A stretch of 64,000 nt of DNA from Papaver somniferum (Eukaryota > Streptophyta > Magnoliopsida > Ranunculales > Papaveraceae): assembly GCF_003573695.1 (NCBI RefSeq), contig NC_039364.1, positions 70,452,256-70,516,255 of the forward strand. The letters are read 5' to 3'. The position numbers and the translations under genes were made by a program. The notes under the pieces were generated by a model. It did no database searches, was not told the DNA's origin, and saw only the letters and a program-made list of their open reading frames with translations. Below are positions 24,088 through 35,580 of this stretch, one piece after another. Numbering within the stretch: position 1 is the first letter of the stretch; every line of letters begins with the position of its first letter.

Positions 24088-26110
24088 GTTGTTAATATAT
24101 TCCAATTGTGTGGAAAGAATGTTGTTTCATTGTAGGAATAAGAGACGTTAATTTCCTCCACTGAGGGATGGTTGATGAAGGCAGGTTATCTGGAGTTTTC
24201 GTAAGTATAGGTTGTTGTTTCAAATATTTTTCATTGTAGAGGGTAGCTAAGACCGAATCTGGTTTCTCATGGATGTTCCAAACCCGCTTCATAAGTAGCA
24301 CCTTTTTATGATCACTGCTTCTGCGTATACCCATCCCTCCTTGTGTCATGGTTCTATTCAGCTTATCTCATCCCAAAAGATGAAACTTCTTGACGGAAGA
24401 GTCATGCCCCCAGAAAAAATTCCTGGTGATCTGATCAATTTTCTTGTGCACTTGGGTAGGAAAATATTGTGCTTGCATTATGTGGCTGCAAGTAGGGGTT
24501 AGTGAAGATATTATGAGAGCGAATCTTCCTGCAGGTGTTAGGCATTTCGTCACCCAACCTTTCGCCTTGCGTGCAAGCCGGTTTAGCAGAGGATCAAATC
24601 GATGGCGAGAAACTCTACCTTGTTTGAATTGGACTCCTAGATAGACATGGGGTGTTGAGGTTGTGGGCACATCAAAAGCTTGATAAAGGGAACTTACCTG
24701 AGATGGGTCAAGCTTTGGGTGGTGAATAATAATGGATTTGGATTTATTAATGTGTTGCCCTGCTGAGGTACTATACCATTGAAGAAGGTGTTGGAGATGA
24801 TTCGTACCTTCTGTCGAGGCCTTGTATATTATGATTAGATCGTCTGCATACATAAGATGGAGGATTGACGGGGATTTTTGAGAAATGCAAAGTCCCTCCA
24901 CTGCTTTTTGTGCCTCAAGATTCCCTAAGTTTATTGAAAGTATTTCCGTACAAATGATAAACACATATGAATATAGTGGGTCCCCTTGTCTTATTCCTCT
25001 TTTTGGAGTGATATATCCATGCGGTGTGTCGTTAATGTTGATTGAATAGGTGACTGTTGATATGCATAACATGATGTATTCTATAAATCTTGGTGCGAAA
25101 CCTAATTTGGTGAAGGCTTTTCTAACGAACCCCCAATCCAGGTTATCATAGGCTTTCTGGATATCAAATTTAAGTGCTATTTTGGGATCTCTTGTGTTGG
25201 TTGATGTTCTGATGTGGTGAAAAATCTCGCCAACAATAGTTATGTTATCATGGATAGATCTTTCGTGTACAAAAGCGCTTTGATAAGGGTTTATTAGGAA
25301 TGGAAGTAAGGGACGTATGCGGTTAACAAGAATTTTTGAGATGATTTTATAGGTGAAATTATAAAGTCCTATGGGCCTAAATTGTGATGGTTTAGATGGA
25401 TGATCCACCTTGGGGATTAACGTTAGGTTTGTGTGGTTCATGAGTGGATAAATATTTATGGATTTGAAGAAACTACGTACCGTTGCTATCAACTGTAAAT
25501 GGGTTGTTTCCCATAAGACTTTGAAAAACTTACTAGTGTATCCATCTGGACCTGGGGAACACTCAGAACCAATACAGAATAAGGTTCTTTTAATCTCCTC
25601 GGGACTTGCCTATTCTATCAGTGAAGCACATTGGCGGGGCATTAACCTTGGGGTTATTTCATTAAACAAGCTTTCATCTATCACTATATTTGGTGCCATA
25701 TATTGATTGGTAAAATGATCGATCATTAGTCTCATAATGGTATCCTTGTCTGCAACCTAATTATTTTGTTGATCTTGAAGTTGTTGAATGTGTTGCAGCT
25801 TCGATGAATTGTTTCCTTAGTATGGAAGAAAGTGGTGTTGTGGTTGCCAGATTATAGCCATTGAATCCTTGATCTTTGTTTCCAGTAGGTTACATGGCAG
25901 TCAAGTAAAGTCATGTGTTGATCTCTAAGTTGTTTTTCCTGGAGCAACCAATATTTCAAGTCATCGCCAGTAAGGGTGGCGCATTGATGTTGTGCCATTT
26001 TGATTTGGGCTGTCGATTTCTTGATCATGGTGGGGAGGTGGCCAAAAGTTTCATTGTTTCAATCAGTAAGGGTTTCGTTAGTCGAGATAAGCTTGAGATG
26101 CAGGTTTACT
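24088..26110 (-). pseudogene. LINE C, 5' part: reverse transcriptase with an intact YADD box
   Basis: An uninterrupted 374-codon frame (24368-25492) holds FRPIGLYNFTYKIISK, KFDIQKAYDNLDW, GIRQGDPLYSYVF and LHLMYADDLIII, all standard RT blocks, ending in WVTKCLTPAGRFALI. A frame shift near 24367 leads into MTQGGMGIRRSSDHKK (about 24348), typical of the post-RT region. Upstream, CSPGPDGYTSKFFK and a helical linker (NNETFGHLPTMIKKS) can be followed to about 26110, with stops near 25612 and 26060. The endonuclease is missing. The element ends at a CACTA-like sequence, so it was truncated there or broken by that insertion. Confidence 0.82.
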
Positions 26111-26310
26111 CACTAGTATAAATCATCAGTTTCGCGACCGACAAAACAAGTCATTTAACTCTTATCTATGACTTGCTTTGTCGGTCAAAGAAAGGGTCGT
26201 TGTTTGAGCGTATTTTCAACTATGACGTTTCTCTGGGGGTCGTTGAAAATCTTATATCAACGACCGATGTTAACGGTCAGCATGTGATGACTGACCCCTA
26301 TCAATCGTAG
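26111..26310. mobile_element. CACTA-type transposon end with subterminal hairpins
   Basis: It starts CACTAGTATAAATC and is followed by inverted GACCGACAAARCAAGTCA arms (26137-26154 and about 26170-26188) and a second GGTCGTTGA/TCAACGACC pair (about 26238-26263). Short inverted subterminal repeats next to CACTA are a hallmark of En/Spm-type elements. No matching TAGTG end was found in the window, so this is a single end or a fragment. Confidence 0.5.
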
Positions 26311-26398
26311 ATATAAATCTTAATATAAAAAAGAAAAATTGATTCAGATTTGGTTGTCTGGCCTGACTGAATCTGACTAAATCTCAAATCAAACCCAA

Positions 26399-26478
26399 AT
26401 GAAACTCAAACCAGAATTCAAATGAGAATCATATGAAACTCAAATTAGAATTCAAATGAGAATCAAGTAAAACTCAAA
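26399..26478. repeat. 34-bp tandem repeat, about 2.3 copies
   Basis: Units begin ATGAAACTCAAA at 26399 and 26433; a partial, diverged third copy follows. AT-rich and non-coding. Confidence 0.65.
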
Positions 26479-26639
26479 TGTCAAATCAAATTAAACTTGC
26501 ACACAAAATATTATTCAATTTAATATTCATTGATTCATTGGCTTCCAATTACACAAAAAGGATTAAAATCTTGAGTTCTGACCAATGTAAATCTTACAAG
26601 AAAAGCCACTAAACAAGTGTTAGAAACCAACATTATTAC

Positions 26640-27988
26640 CTGAATATCTCCGTCCCAATACTCATAATCTCCAACAGTTGCCGAAATTGAGGAGCTTCAT
26701 TCGCAGTTCCAGTGAAGACAAATGGATCTTCATAAGCATTCTTGTTGGGGTCTGATCTTATTGGAGATTCGAAATCCAAGTACCAATGCTTCCTTGAAGA
26801 TCACTATTGCTTCTGATGTATATTCCGCAAACCCAAGTTTAAAACCTGAAAGACGAAATATAACCTTGAACTTAGTACGATTGTAATGAGACTTAGAGAA
26901 ACTAATAACAACTAAAAGGATAACAAGGAATGATGCTCAGATAGGTTCTTTTGATTTACCTGAGTCCGCGCAGAGCTTGTACATTATTTATTTTTCTCAA
27001 TCCCCATCTCTTATCAATGAAATACCAAGAAAAGCAAGTTACATTCAGAAACAAAACTATGTAATATCCAAACTAGGAAATGGAACATGGTTGCTGGCGA
27101 AACAAACCTCAAACTTCTTTGTTGAGCTTTGATACAAATGACACTTTCATATAATCGAATCCGCCTTCAACAAGTAACCCCTGGAATCCACAATAGCATT
27201 CAGATTCAACTACTTGCGGTAAAATCTGTACATACCCACTGAAGTATTATATATACAATGCACGAATACCCGACTAAAGTATTCTACAAGGCATGAATAC
27301 TTCCAAGAAGAAAGTATATTCAACATAGTTTTATAAAGAGTAAATCTTAAGAACCAAAACTAAAGGAGTTCTTGAAGCTAAACACTCACTTTCCTTTGCT
27401 GTGACCCCCGTGTTTGTCAAGTATAACACACCCCTGAGCACGGCGCATGACTTATCTGCAAAATTTAAGATGAAACTAATCACAATGGTGAACTGAGAAT
27501 GGAAAAATGGTTACAGAGTTAATACAAAGACAAATTCTAGCGAAATGGAGTTGTGTAAAAGAAAAAAGAACTAACAAATCCTGACTAGACCCACCTGGTG
27601 ATACATTCGACACAAAAAATACTCATGCATAACTCAATATTATGAACTAAGAGTAGGGTTCAGTCACAAGAACCATGACATGATATTTAAACCACTGATG
27701 AAATTTTCTTATTTGGTTATCTTACAACGAAACTAACATTATTCGAGTATGGGAGTATCTTAATCAAACTGCCATTGCATAAATTAAAATGTAGTGACAT
27801 ATGGATAGGTGTGCATCCAACGGAGAAATACATAATACACAAAGCTACTAAGCTGCGACACGAGCGGTGAATGGTTACCTGGGTTGTTTTCAGCACAGCT
27901 AGTCCTTTAACTACAGAAGTCAACCTTGCAACACCGTCCTTCTTCACTATTGCTTCTGCTATATGTTTCGCAGACCCGAGTTTAAAAC
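26640..27988 (-). other. cluster of exon-like segments, gene not identified
   Basis: Four minus-strand pieces have exon-like borders. 27879-27988 (CAG/GTTTTAAACTC...ACCCAG/GTAACC) encodes GFKLGSAKHIAEAIVKKD and onward in one open frame. 27390-27455 could encode KSCAVLRGVLYLTNTG. 27109-27180 encodes GLLVEGGFDYMKVSFV and ends in a stop. 26640-26845 repeats the start of the first exon (GFKLGFAEY) but then stays open only in another frame (WYLDFESPIRSDPN, TANEAPQFRQLLEI). The phases do not join into one protein, so this is more likely a rearranged gene fragment than a working gene. The intervening sequence and 27990-29400 show nothing else. Confidence 0.3.
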
Positions 27989-29402
27989 CTGAAAGATAAG
28001 TTCAAACAAGCAAAAATGATTAACTGCCCGACAAGTTCAAAAAGATTATATGGCATATGACACTGTAAGAGTACCTAAACATGAGAAAAGTAGGGAGCAA
28101 CTATAGGTATATAAGCAAGCTAATCCATTCATAGTAATACGGAAACCAAGAAGAATGACATCATCATGCACCAACAATCACACCAGCAAATACCAAATGG
28201 GGAACTAAAAAAATCAAATCTACTTAGAAGTTCAAACTTCAAGTTCCGCATTGCCAATCTTCTCCAAAGTTTGAAAGAGATGGAACAACACCCATAATCT
28301 GTCAGCAAGAGAAACATTAATAAATAGTCTATGCTGCCACTTAGAGAGTACTAAAGATCCATTATGCTACAGACCAACGACCATCAATAACAAATGATTA
28401 TGTATCAGTTATAGAACCATTTGTAATGATTATGTATCAGTACAAATGATCCATTATCGAAGTTATAAAACCATCTAATGTAACAGTTAAAATCCAAGAC
28501 AAAACGAAACCAAGGGTGAGAGAGAGACTTACTAATGTGGTATTTTGTAGGATGACAAACTCAGTGAAAATAGAAGTCTGTGTAGTCATTTAGGACCTAA
28601 AGTTAGTAGTCTTGGAACTAGAGTAAAGAAACCATTCAACTTTGAGCTTGGACTTACCGATTAAAAAAACTCTTCAGAAGAGATGCAATATTTATTCACA
28701 AGGAAAAGTTGGGTCCTGATAGCTTAGCTATGAAAGGGTAACTTCCCAGAACCATAATAGATAAAGCCTTCAAACAAAAACGCAGTCACAAAGTTAATGA
28801 AACCAATTACCACAATCGAACAAATGAACTTCAAATCTTATACAAAGAGTGGTACTTGAAAGCTGGAGAAAAACAGGAAACAAGAAATATGCCGTTTTAA
28901 GAAGAAAATAAAGAATAATGTGCAATTTCAATATCGGTGAGCTAAGATGTAAACAAAGACCAGGAAGGTCACCACTCTTATGAAGAAGTGTGTGAACTGT
29001 GCAAGAAATGCTTTCCAGATAGTAAGATCTGGAGAGAATGCTACTCTATCGATTACTGCTCTCACCTTTAGGCTCTTTGTATATCTGCCCAGCTCCTAAC
29101 TACTCTCACCCAACCGGAGAACAAATTATTTAGTTTCTCCGGCAGACGCAGAACATGCAAAATGAACAAACACAAACCAGTTCAATTGTTCGAGCTATTT
29201 AATCAGGTATTTTAGTAGAAAACTATGCCAGTAGCCAGATTAGAATGACCCTTAAATGAAAAACATGCCTTATAACTTCATATATTGTTATAATTATAAT
29301 TCAAGGTTATCCCTTATTAAACTTCAAACTGTGACTGCAAAAACAAAGAGTAAACTGTGAAGCTTTCACCTACCCCTTTTACTTCGACAGACGTTGTTAA
29401 TG

Positions 29403-29672
29403 CCAAAACGGAAAGTGTGTCAGCTAGGTATTTCTGCACTTAAAAAGTATAAGTGAAACAGATAAGTTGTCAACTAATACAGGTAATTCAGCCTAAAAGG
29501 ATAAAGGGACAAATTGCACCTTGAACTCTGAATCTTCCAAAACGAAAAGTGTGTCGGCTAGGCATTTCTGCACTTAAAAAGAATAAGTGAAACATATAAG
29601 TTGTCAAATAATCCAGATAAGTCAACCTAAAAGGATAAAAGGACAAATTGCACCTTCAACTCTGAATCTTCC
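29403..29672. repeat. 134-bp tandem duplication
   Basis: CCAAAACGGAAAGTGTGTC at 29403 recurs as CCAAAACGAAAAGTGTGTC at 29537, and similarity continues through AACTCTGAATCTTCC at the end of both copies. Non-coding surroundings. Confidence 0.8.
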
Positions 29673-30640
29673 TTTGTTAGAAAGTATCTAATGTTCCATA
29701 ATATGGGCGGAGAAACTTAAGTGGTTTTGTAATAGAACTCATTGATCTAGTCGAGGTACGAATTTCCTTCCTATAAGATATAAGTACAATTGAGTTTAAA
29801 ATTGGACAATTTGACATGATAGTTAAATGTTATAAATTTGAAAACAACTATACCTAATGAGTGAATGGCTTGCGAAATAGTCGTCCACCCTGCTGCAGAT
29901 GACAAATCAACAACCATTAACAACTTAATCATAGTAACAACTCGTTTCATTGGTTTTCTAATAAAAAAGAGATCATTCCACACTGTTAATCACCCAAGTT
30001 ATTTTCACAAAACTACACATGTCAAACTCCATTGAGTACCCCACAGTATACCACAGGGCAAACAAACGGTAATAGACCTCACACTCGGTAACTGTGGCTT
30101 GTTTTATAGACTTCAGACTCGCAATCCTAAATATAGTCCAAGTATTGTTTCACATTCACATACATCATAACCAAAACCTATTCATAACACTACTACTAAG
30201 CTAACAACCATTTACATAGTACAAAGAGAAAGAGTGAGAGAGTGATCTCAACTGTATAGAATCATCTCCATCACCAGAGAATTTGACATCATAATTAAGC
30301 AGGTCCATTATGCTTCCAGCTAGTGATCTAGGTGATAACTAATCCACATTTTCTGATCAATTGACACCCATTGAATTTAGGCATTTAATAGTTATTCTCT
30401 TAAAGAATGTTAGTTGTTTACTTAAGATAGATAAAAGAGTTATTGTTGTAATTATTAACACAACTTTTTACACTAGATGTATTCTTCACCCTTTTCGAAA
30501 ATTGAAGATTTTTTTAGGGTTTTCTTCACTTTTTTTTAATTGTTTATGACTTGTGGTAGTTAGTTATTACTACATATGTCATTAATGTGACAAGTTATTG
30601 GAGATGGTAGATTTATTTAGAAGGTTTTATGTTTTCGCTT
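29673..30640. other. AT-rich region, no gene seen
   Basis: No convincing reading frame on either strand. A short minus-strand piece near 29852-29890 has splice-like borders (CTGCAG before, GTATAG after) but is too short to interpret. Confidence 0.45.
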
Positions 30641-30647
30641 TCCTTAC

Positions 30648-31994
30648 TTTATATATAAGTTTCATATCTGTAAATTTTATCTTACAATCCTTTCTTCTTC
30701 TTCAAGAGCTCTGATTTTAGAATTTTCAAAAGTTAAACCTTTTCTTCTTCAGTTTTTCAGTTTCATAAGCTTTTTCTTTTCCTCCATCTTTTTTAATGGC
30801 AGAAAGTATAACTGATTATATTGTTCCTTCCCTCGTCAACCACTTATATGATCAACACGAATTTCTTCAACGTTTAACGTTTCCATTCTTCGTCATGTTC
30901 CATATAGAGAAAAAGTTTCCAATGTTTCTAATCATGTATTAGGTGAAGTATTGATCTTATATTCTCATCTCAATCGTATTTATTTTCTCATTCATCTTTT
31001 GATTCGTGATTACATACTGATGATGGATTGCTCTCCTTGGCATATATGTAACAAATTTTATGCATTCATATCTAAAGCATTGCTTATAATGAAGCTTTAC
31101 ACTGCGATCATGAGATGATTATTTCCGTGGCCATATTTCAGAGATACAATATCATAGCAGTTCTTTTTCTAAACTAAAGTTTATTCATAGAATAACTTTC
31201 AATATTTTTCTTGGAAATAGAAATTTTTGATGAAAATGAGCACGGTTTTGCTTCTGACTTTAATAATGGGAATAAGTCATATCCCCTTATTGTTTCTAGA
31301 GATTGGGATCTTAATTGGGATCCTTTTATAGATAAACCTAGGCTAAGAACATATTTCAATTCCTCCCATCGTTCATGTAAGGACTTTTTTTACTTACTTT
31401 TTTAGCTATTTTATATGGGTTTTCTTCTCCTTCTTTTTAACAGAATAATTACTTTATATTTTTTTTCTAAAGTCCAAGGTATTTGTTATTCCAAAAGATA
31501 TTCGTCAGCAAATCAACAAATTTTATAAATCTTTAGAATATCATGAAAAGGAAAGGGTACCAAGTAAACCACTAACTTTTTCGTTCGGCAACCTATATGA
31601 AAAAAAACCTACTTTAATTACAAGTAGACCAACTTAATGATTCTTGAACAATATGTATATAGAGGTTTATATCTTTACCTCTTCACAATCATAAAGTCAA
31701 GACAATAAAGTCTATAAACCCAGTTATCTAGAAGAGTACTTGGATGATCTCAAAAATCAATATCTAAGATCAATCTCGTCGTATCCAAATAATCGAATCC
31801 GAATTCTGGCAAGTATGAAACTTGTTTTATATCTTTCAATATACGAATTCTACAAGAACGAGTCTCATAATCGATTAGAATTAAGATGGACTTATCTACT
31901 AGAACTGGTTACGTACTACTTGTGTTATTCCTACGATAAAGATAAACAATATAATACGGGAAAGGAAAAACACAAGACACCAGAAGTTTTGTAA
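30648..31994 (+). other. possible gene or gene remnant, unidentified
   Basis: A plausible promoter (TTTATATATAAG at 30648) is followed by a pyrimidine-rich leader. An ATG at 30796 opens a 48-codon frame (MAESITDYIVPSLVNHLYDQ) ending at 30942. Further coding-like pieces follow: 31211-31377 (SRDWDLNWDPFIDKPRLRTY), about 31468-31575 (KVFVIPKDIRQQINKFYKSL) and 31740-31994 (MDDLKNQYLRSISSY). I recognise no family and could not join the pieces by phase. It may be a decayed gene. Confidence 0.3.
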
Positions 31995-31999
31995 ACAAG

Positions 32000-32860
32000 G
32001 AAAAATTACAACTGCTCAAAAACCCGGGACCTTGTCAATATTTGAACGCCGAACTGTATTAAACCGCTACATACACTAACCTTGGGATTGGAATGTAGTT
32101 GAGACCGAATTCACCCTCTAATCAATTCAGCTGCAATTGTGCTCCTTACGTCTCTGAACCAAGAAAGGCTTTACGCAATTGATTCCCTTAGATGACGTCC
32201 TTTACAGCCTAAGAGATGCTTCATCCTAAGTGGAGACTTTTGATACCAGTTTGCCTCTAATGGATAAGCCTATTTGATTTCCCTTTAGATCGATAGATCA
32301 TGGCTTGTAAATTTGTTTGCAACAGACAAAGCTAGCAAACCTTAAAAATATATAAGACTTACACTCAGTTAGCCGAGAAGACTAGATTATGCACCACCTA
32401 TCAAGAACAATCTTAAACCGATCAATTAAGTAGGGTTTTAGATATCTATCTTGAAGAATCAGTTTGCGATTTGTATCTATATCTTTCCTAAAAGAGATTG
32501 CTAAAACCTCGATAACAGAAAGAACAAGATCAGGATACACAAACTATAAAGGTAAAGATACTCGAACCTGGCTTCACGAATCCATAAGTGAAGTCTTAAA
32601 GTCATAAACCTAATTATATTTCTCAGAGGAAACCTAGGTTCATAGAGGACGACTCTAGCAAACAACTAGGACACCTGTCATGAATTGAATTCCCTGGTTG
32701 TTTGCTATATTTATAGAATTTCAAGATAAGGGTTGCTTATAATTCAAGCTAAAATAAATTGAGATTCAAACAAACATTTTTTTTGTTTAGATGAAATTCT
32801 TGTTAGGAGTTTATGCAATCATGTGAGAAATTTATCTTGAAATAACATAGAAGAATATAC
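32000..32860 (-). repeat. LTR-like sequence, probably Ty1/copia solo LTR or fragment
   Basis: No coding. On the minus strand a TATA box (TATAAATA at 32708-32715) is followed by leader-like sequence, and the stretch has the wording of plant copia LTRs. No borders or TSD could be set, so the call is tentative. Confidence 0.35.
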
Positions 32861-33162
32861 AATATGGTCTAGGATACCAGAACCGTGTACAATGATAGTC
32901 ACGACAAATATGCTTAGTGAACTAATAAGCAAATTCGTATTCATTCATACTTAACACTTAAATCATGAAACATATACACAAAGTGATATAGTGTTCAAAA
33001 TATCTTAGACGTGTTTGTGAAATTCATAGTGATGCCAACATATTTTAGAAAATGGTATGAAATGCATCTGCTTGAGTTCGTATTAGGTAGGTATGCGAAA
33101 GGGTACGCGTACCTACGAACCAGTACGTGAATTAAGATGGCTTAGGAATGTGTACTGGGTAT

Positions 33163-34696
33163 TGATAGACACATTTTTTGTGATTAATTTGATTTCAATA
33201 CTATATATTGTTGGCACTCGAGTTTGTACTAATTTTGGTGTTTTATGTGTTTGTAGGCACCTTTGGAAAATAAACATTTTTTTTGGAAAATTCGGCTCGA
33301 AAAGTTGGTAAAAGCCCTGGAAGACACGTGTTATTCGGACTCTCACCGTTGGATAAGGGGCATCTCAATTACTAAGGGGCACCCCAGGTCACCCCAAAAG
33401 GCATCTGCTATTCGCACCCCAGTACAGGATTAGGGGGAGGTCATCTTCTCCATTTGAATTTTGTTTTTGGCGGGAAAATGGAGAACACTTCTGCAGATTT
33501 TTGATCGAATTGTTGAACGTGTTCTAGGGAGACTCAATGGCTGATTTTTGGTAGATAGTTGTGATATGGCCTATTAAACACGTTTTTGGCTTTTGGTTCG
33601 ATCAAATTTGGCCAGAATTAGCCGGATGATTCACGAAATGCAAAACAGGGAAACACGGGTTGGACACGGGATTGGAGAAGATTTGAGCGTGTTCTGCTCA
33701 TGCATGGGGGATCTAGCAACATTGTGGGTTGTGTGTAAACATTTCTAGAGTGACCAGGATGGAAATCTACGCGTGAGAAGCTAAATCAGGGAAGAAAATA
33801 TTCCCAGAATATTTTTTCATCAAACCGAGTTAAGAGAGAATTATCTCGAGTTATAGCGAGACTTCTTGATCCTGTGGAGTATATATAGAGTGCTGGGGAC
33901 TCATAGAAGAGGTGTCGAGAGTCTGGGGGGCTGAGGAGAGCCAGAGAAGAAGAAATTCGAGTTTTCCCAAACTCGGTTTCTGCTGCTGCTGCTGATGATG
34001 AACATGAAGAACACGAAGAACGGACCTGCACCAGCAGTCGTTTTTCTACAGTAATAACGACTCACACCTGTGGGTCGTACATCAGACAGTCTTATTTGCC
34101 ACAGCGTTTGCGACACAGCTGCAACAGTCTTATTTTGTCACTGAGGGTCGTAGTTCTCTGGTTTTATTGTATTTCTCATATTCTCATCATTTGTAAACCA
34201 TTTTTGAGCATCAATGAAATTCTTTGAGAGGTTTTCCAACATGATGAGCGGCTAATTCTCTCGTAACCAAGGTAATGGATGAAGCTATTCACACATGAAC
34301 AATGGGTAACTATTTCATTTTCTCTAATATTTAATTATGATTCACTCAATCACTGCTTTTGCAGAGTTCTTAAAAGTTTACATAATTTTCTTCATTAATT
34401 GTGATTCAATTAGATAGGTTATGCTTTGGTTAGATAATATATGCTTAAGGGACAGAATTAATTTTTGAGAATATGTTTGATTATTTGTGGATTAAGAAAT
34501 AAAGGATTAAAAGGATAATTAGAGTTATGAAATATTTGACATCATTCATGTGTAATAGTGGATTCTAGTGTCTTGGTTACCTCTCGCCCACTTTGTTAAT
34601 ATTTTTGTATATAATTTTATTAAATCTTTAAATTTAATCTTCACAAGTCCGAGAGTTTGAACCTCATTACTACAACAACAACCAAAAACTTAATCA
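33163..34696 (+). mobile_element. solo LTR of the element A family (1534 bp)
   Basis: Starts TGATAGACACATTTT and ends AACTTAATCA, with the perfect TSD GGTAT at 33158-33162 and 34697-34701. It is clearly homologous to the LTRs of element A along its length: GGCTCGAAAAG, TTGGATAAGGGG, GGCGGGAAAATGG, the 3' CAAGTCCGAGAGTTTGAACC. A strong TATATATAG box lies at 33881. One LTR between intact TSDs indicates unequal recombination that removed the internal region. Confidence 0.9.
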
Positions 34697-34870
34697 GGTA
34701 TGCGAATCCTAAGGTAATTCATGAACTCGGGTCCTTGAAGTATGCGTACCTCGCCCCTTTACACGAACTCATAATTAGAGGGTATGTGATGGAAGGAGAT
34801 TTATGGAAATTAAATATATTATTTTATAGTAATTTTTTTTTACAATATTTGTTTAAATTCTTCCAATAAA

Positions 34871-35580
34871 TTTACGAAAAGTTTACCGGGAGTCTAGCCA
34901 CTAGCTGGGCACCGACCGCCTTTTGAATGACTAACCATATTCTATAGAAAAGCAAATTTCCTATTTTGACGTTGGTGTCATGTAGCAATATAATAGTTCA
35001 TTCTCTTCAAAAAATCTATAATTAATGTCATCTCCGAGTTCACCAACGTTGAAAAATCTAAGGTGGCGAAACCATATCCGTGTGACCTGTATTTATCAAA
35101 ATACTTGGCATGTCTCCAAGCTACAACATTGAACACAACAATCCTTGGAGTAAAAGCATGTAAACCACCACATGCAAAAAGCGAAACCACAGTAACATCC
35201 AAACACACATCAAGACCATTCTCCCAGTTATATACCAAAATATCTGCTGGCATGAGTTCCCCACCATTGTACAAAAGGAAACCTAGAGCGACTCCTTTTC
35301 TCGCTGGAATTCCTGCACGGTAACACGTATCAGCTAGTGTATCTCGAACGATATCATGAAGAAATTTAAGACCAACATCATGTGAGCAATGTAAGGCATG
35401 ATCCCCATAGATGTACATCTCTTTATGGCAACAAGCACAGAGGCTACCTTCTTCGAAAATGGGGATACCTAGCTTGTAACAAAGGACTGAACGAAATTGA
35501 CGAGGTCCAATCTTTTGGTTTAACCCATATACAGGTACAACTAGCAAATAGTCTTGAGCGTGCTGGATTTTGTTGCTCTG
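34871..35580 (-). pseudogene. element D, 3' half: zinc finger plus restriction-like endonuclease domain of an atypical non-LTR RT
   Basis: The minus frame from 35580 reads NKIQHAQDYLLVVPVYGLNQ, then a CCHC-type finger CACCHKEMYIYGDHALHC (about 35437-35384). The block VRDTLADTCYRAGIPARKG and the endonuclease-like core PADILVYNWENGLDVCLDVTV follow (about 35255-35193). After a stop at about 34978 and a frameshift, the family's C-terminal AVGAQLVARLP is still readable (34930-34880). The domain order, finger then PAD...D-V-T, matches restriction-like endonuclease retroelements rather than plant L1 LINEs. It is joined by reading frame to 44655-46340. Confidence 0.75.

Noticed and set aside
27390..27455. 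GCN1-like reading (CVILDKHGGHSKG) in an alternative frame of an exon-like segment
   Set aside because: Similarity is limited to a few residues, the frame begins with a stop, and neighbouring exons do not match GCN1.
30310..30330. CTAGTG at about 30323 as the missing CACTA right end
   Set aside because: No inverted GACCGACAAA subterminal repeats beside it and no matching 3-bp TSD.
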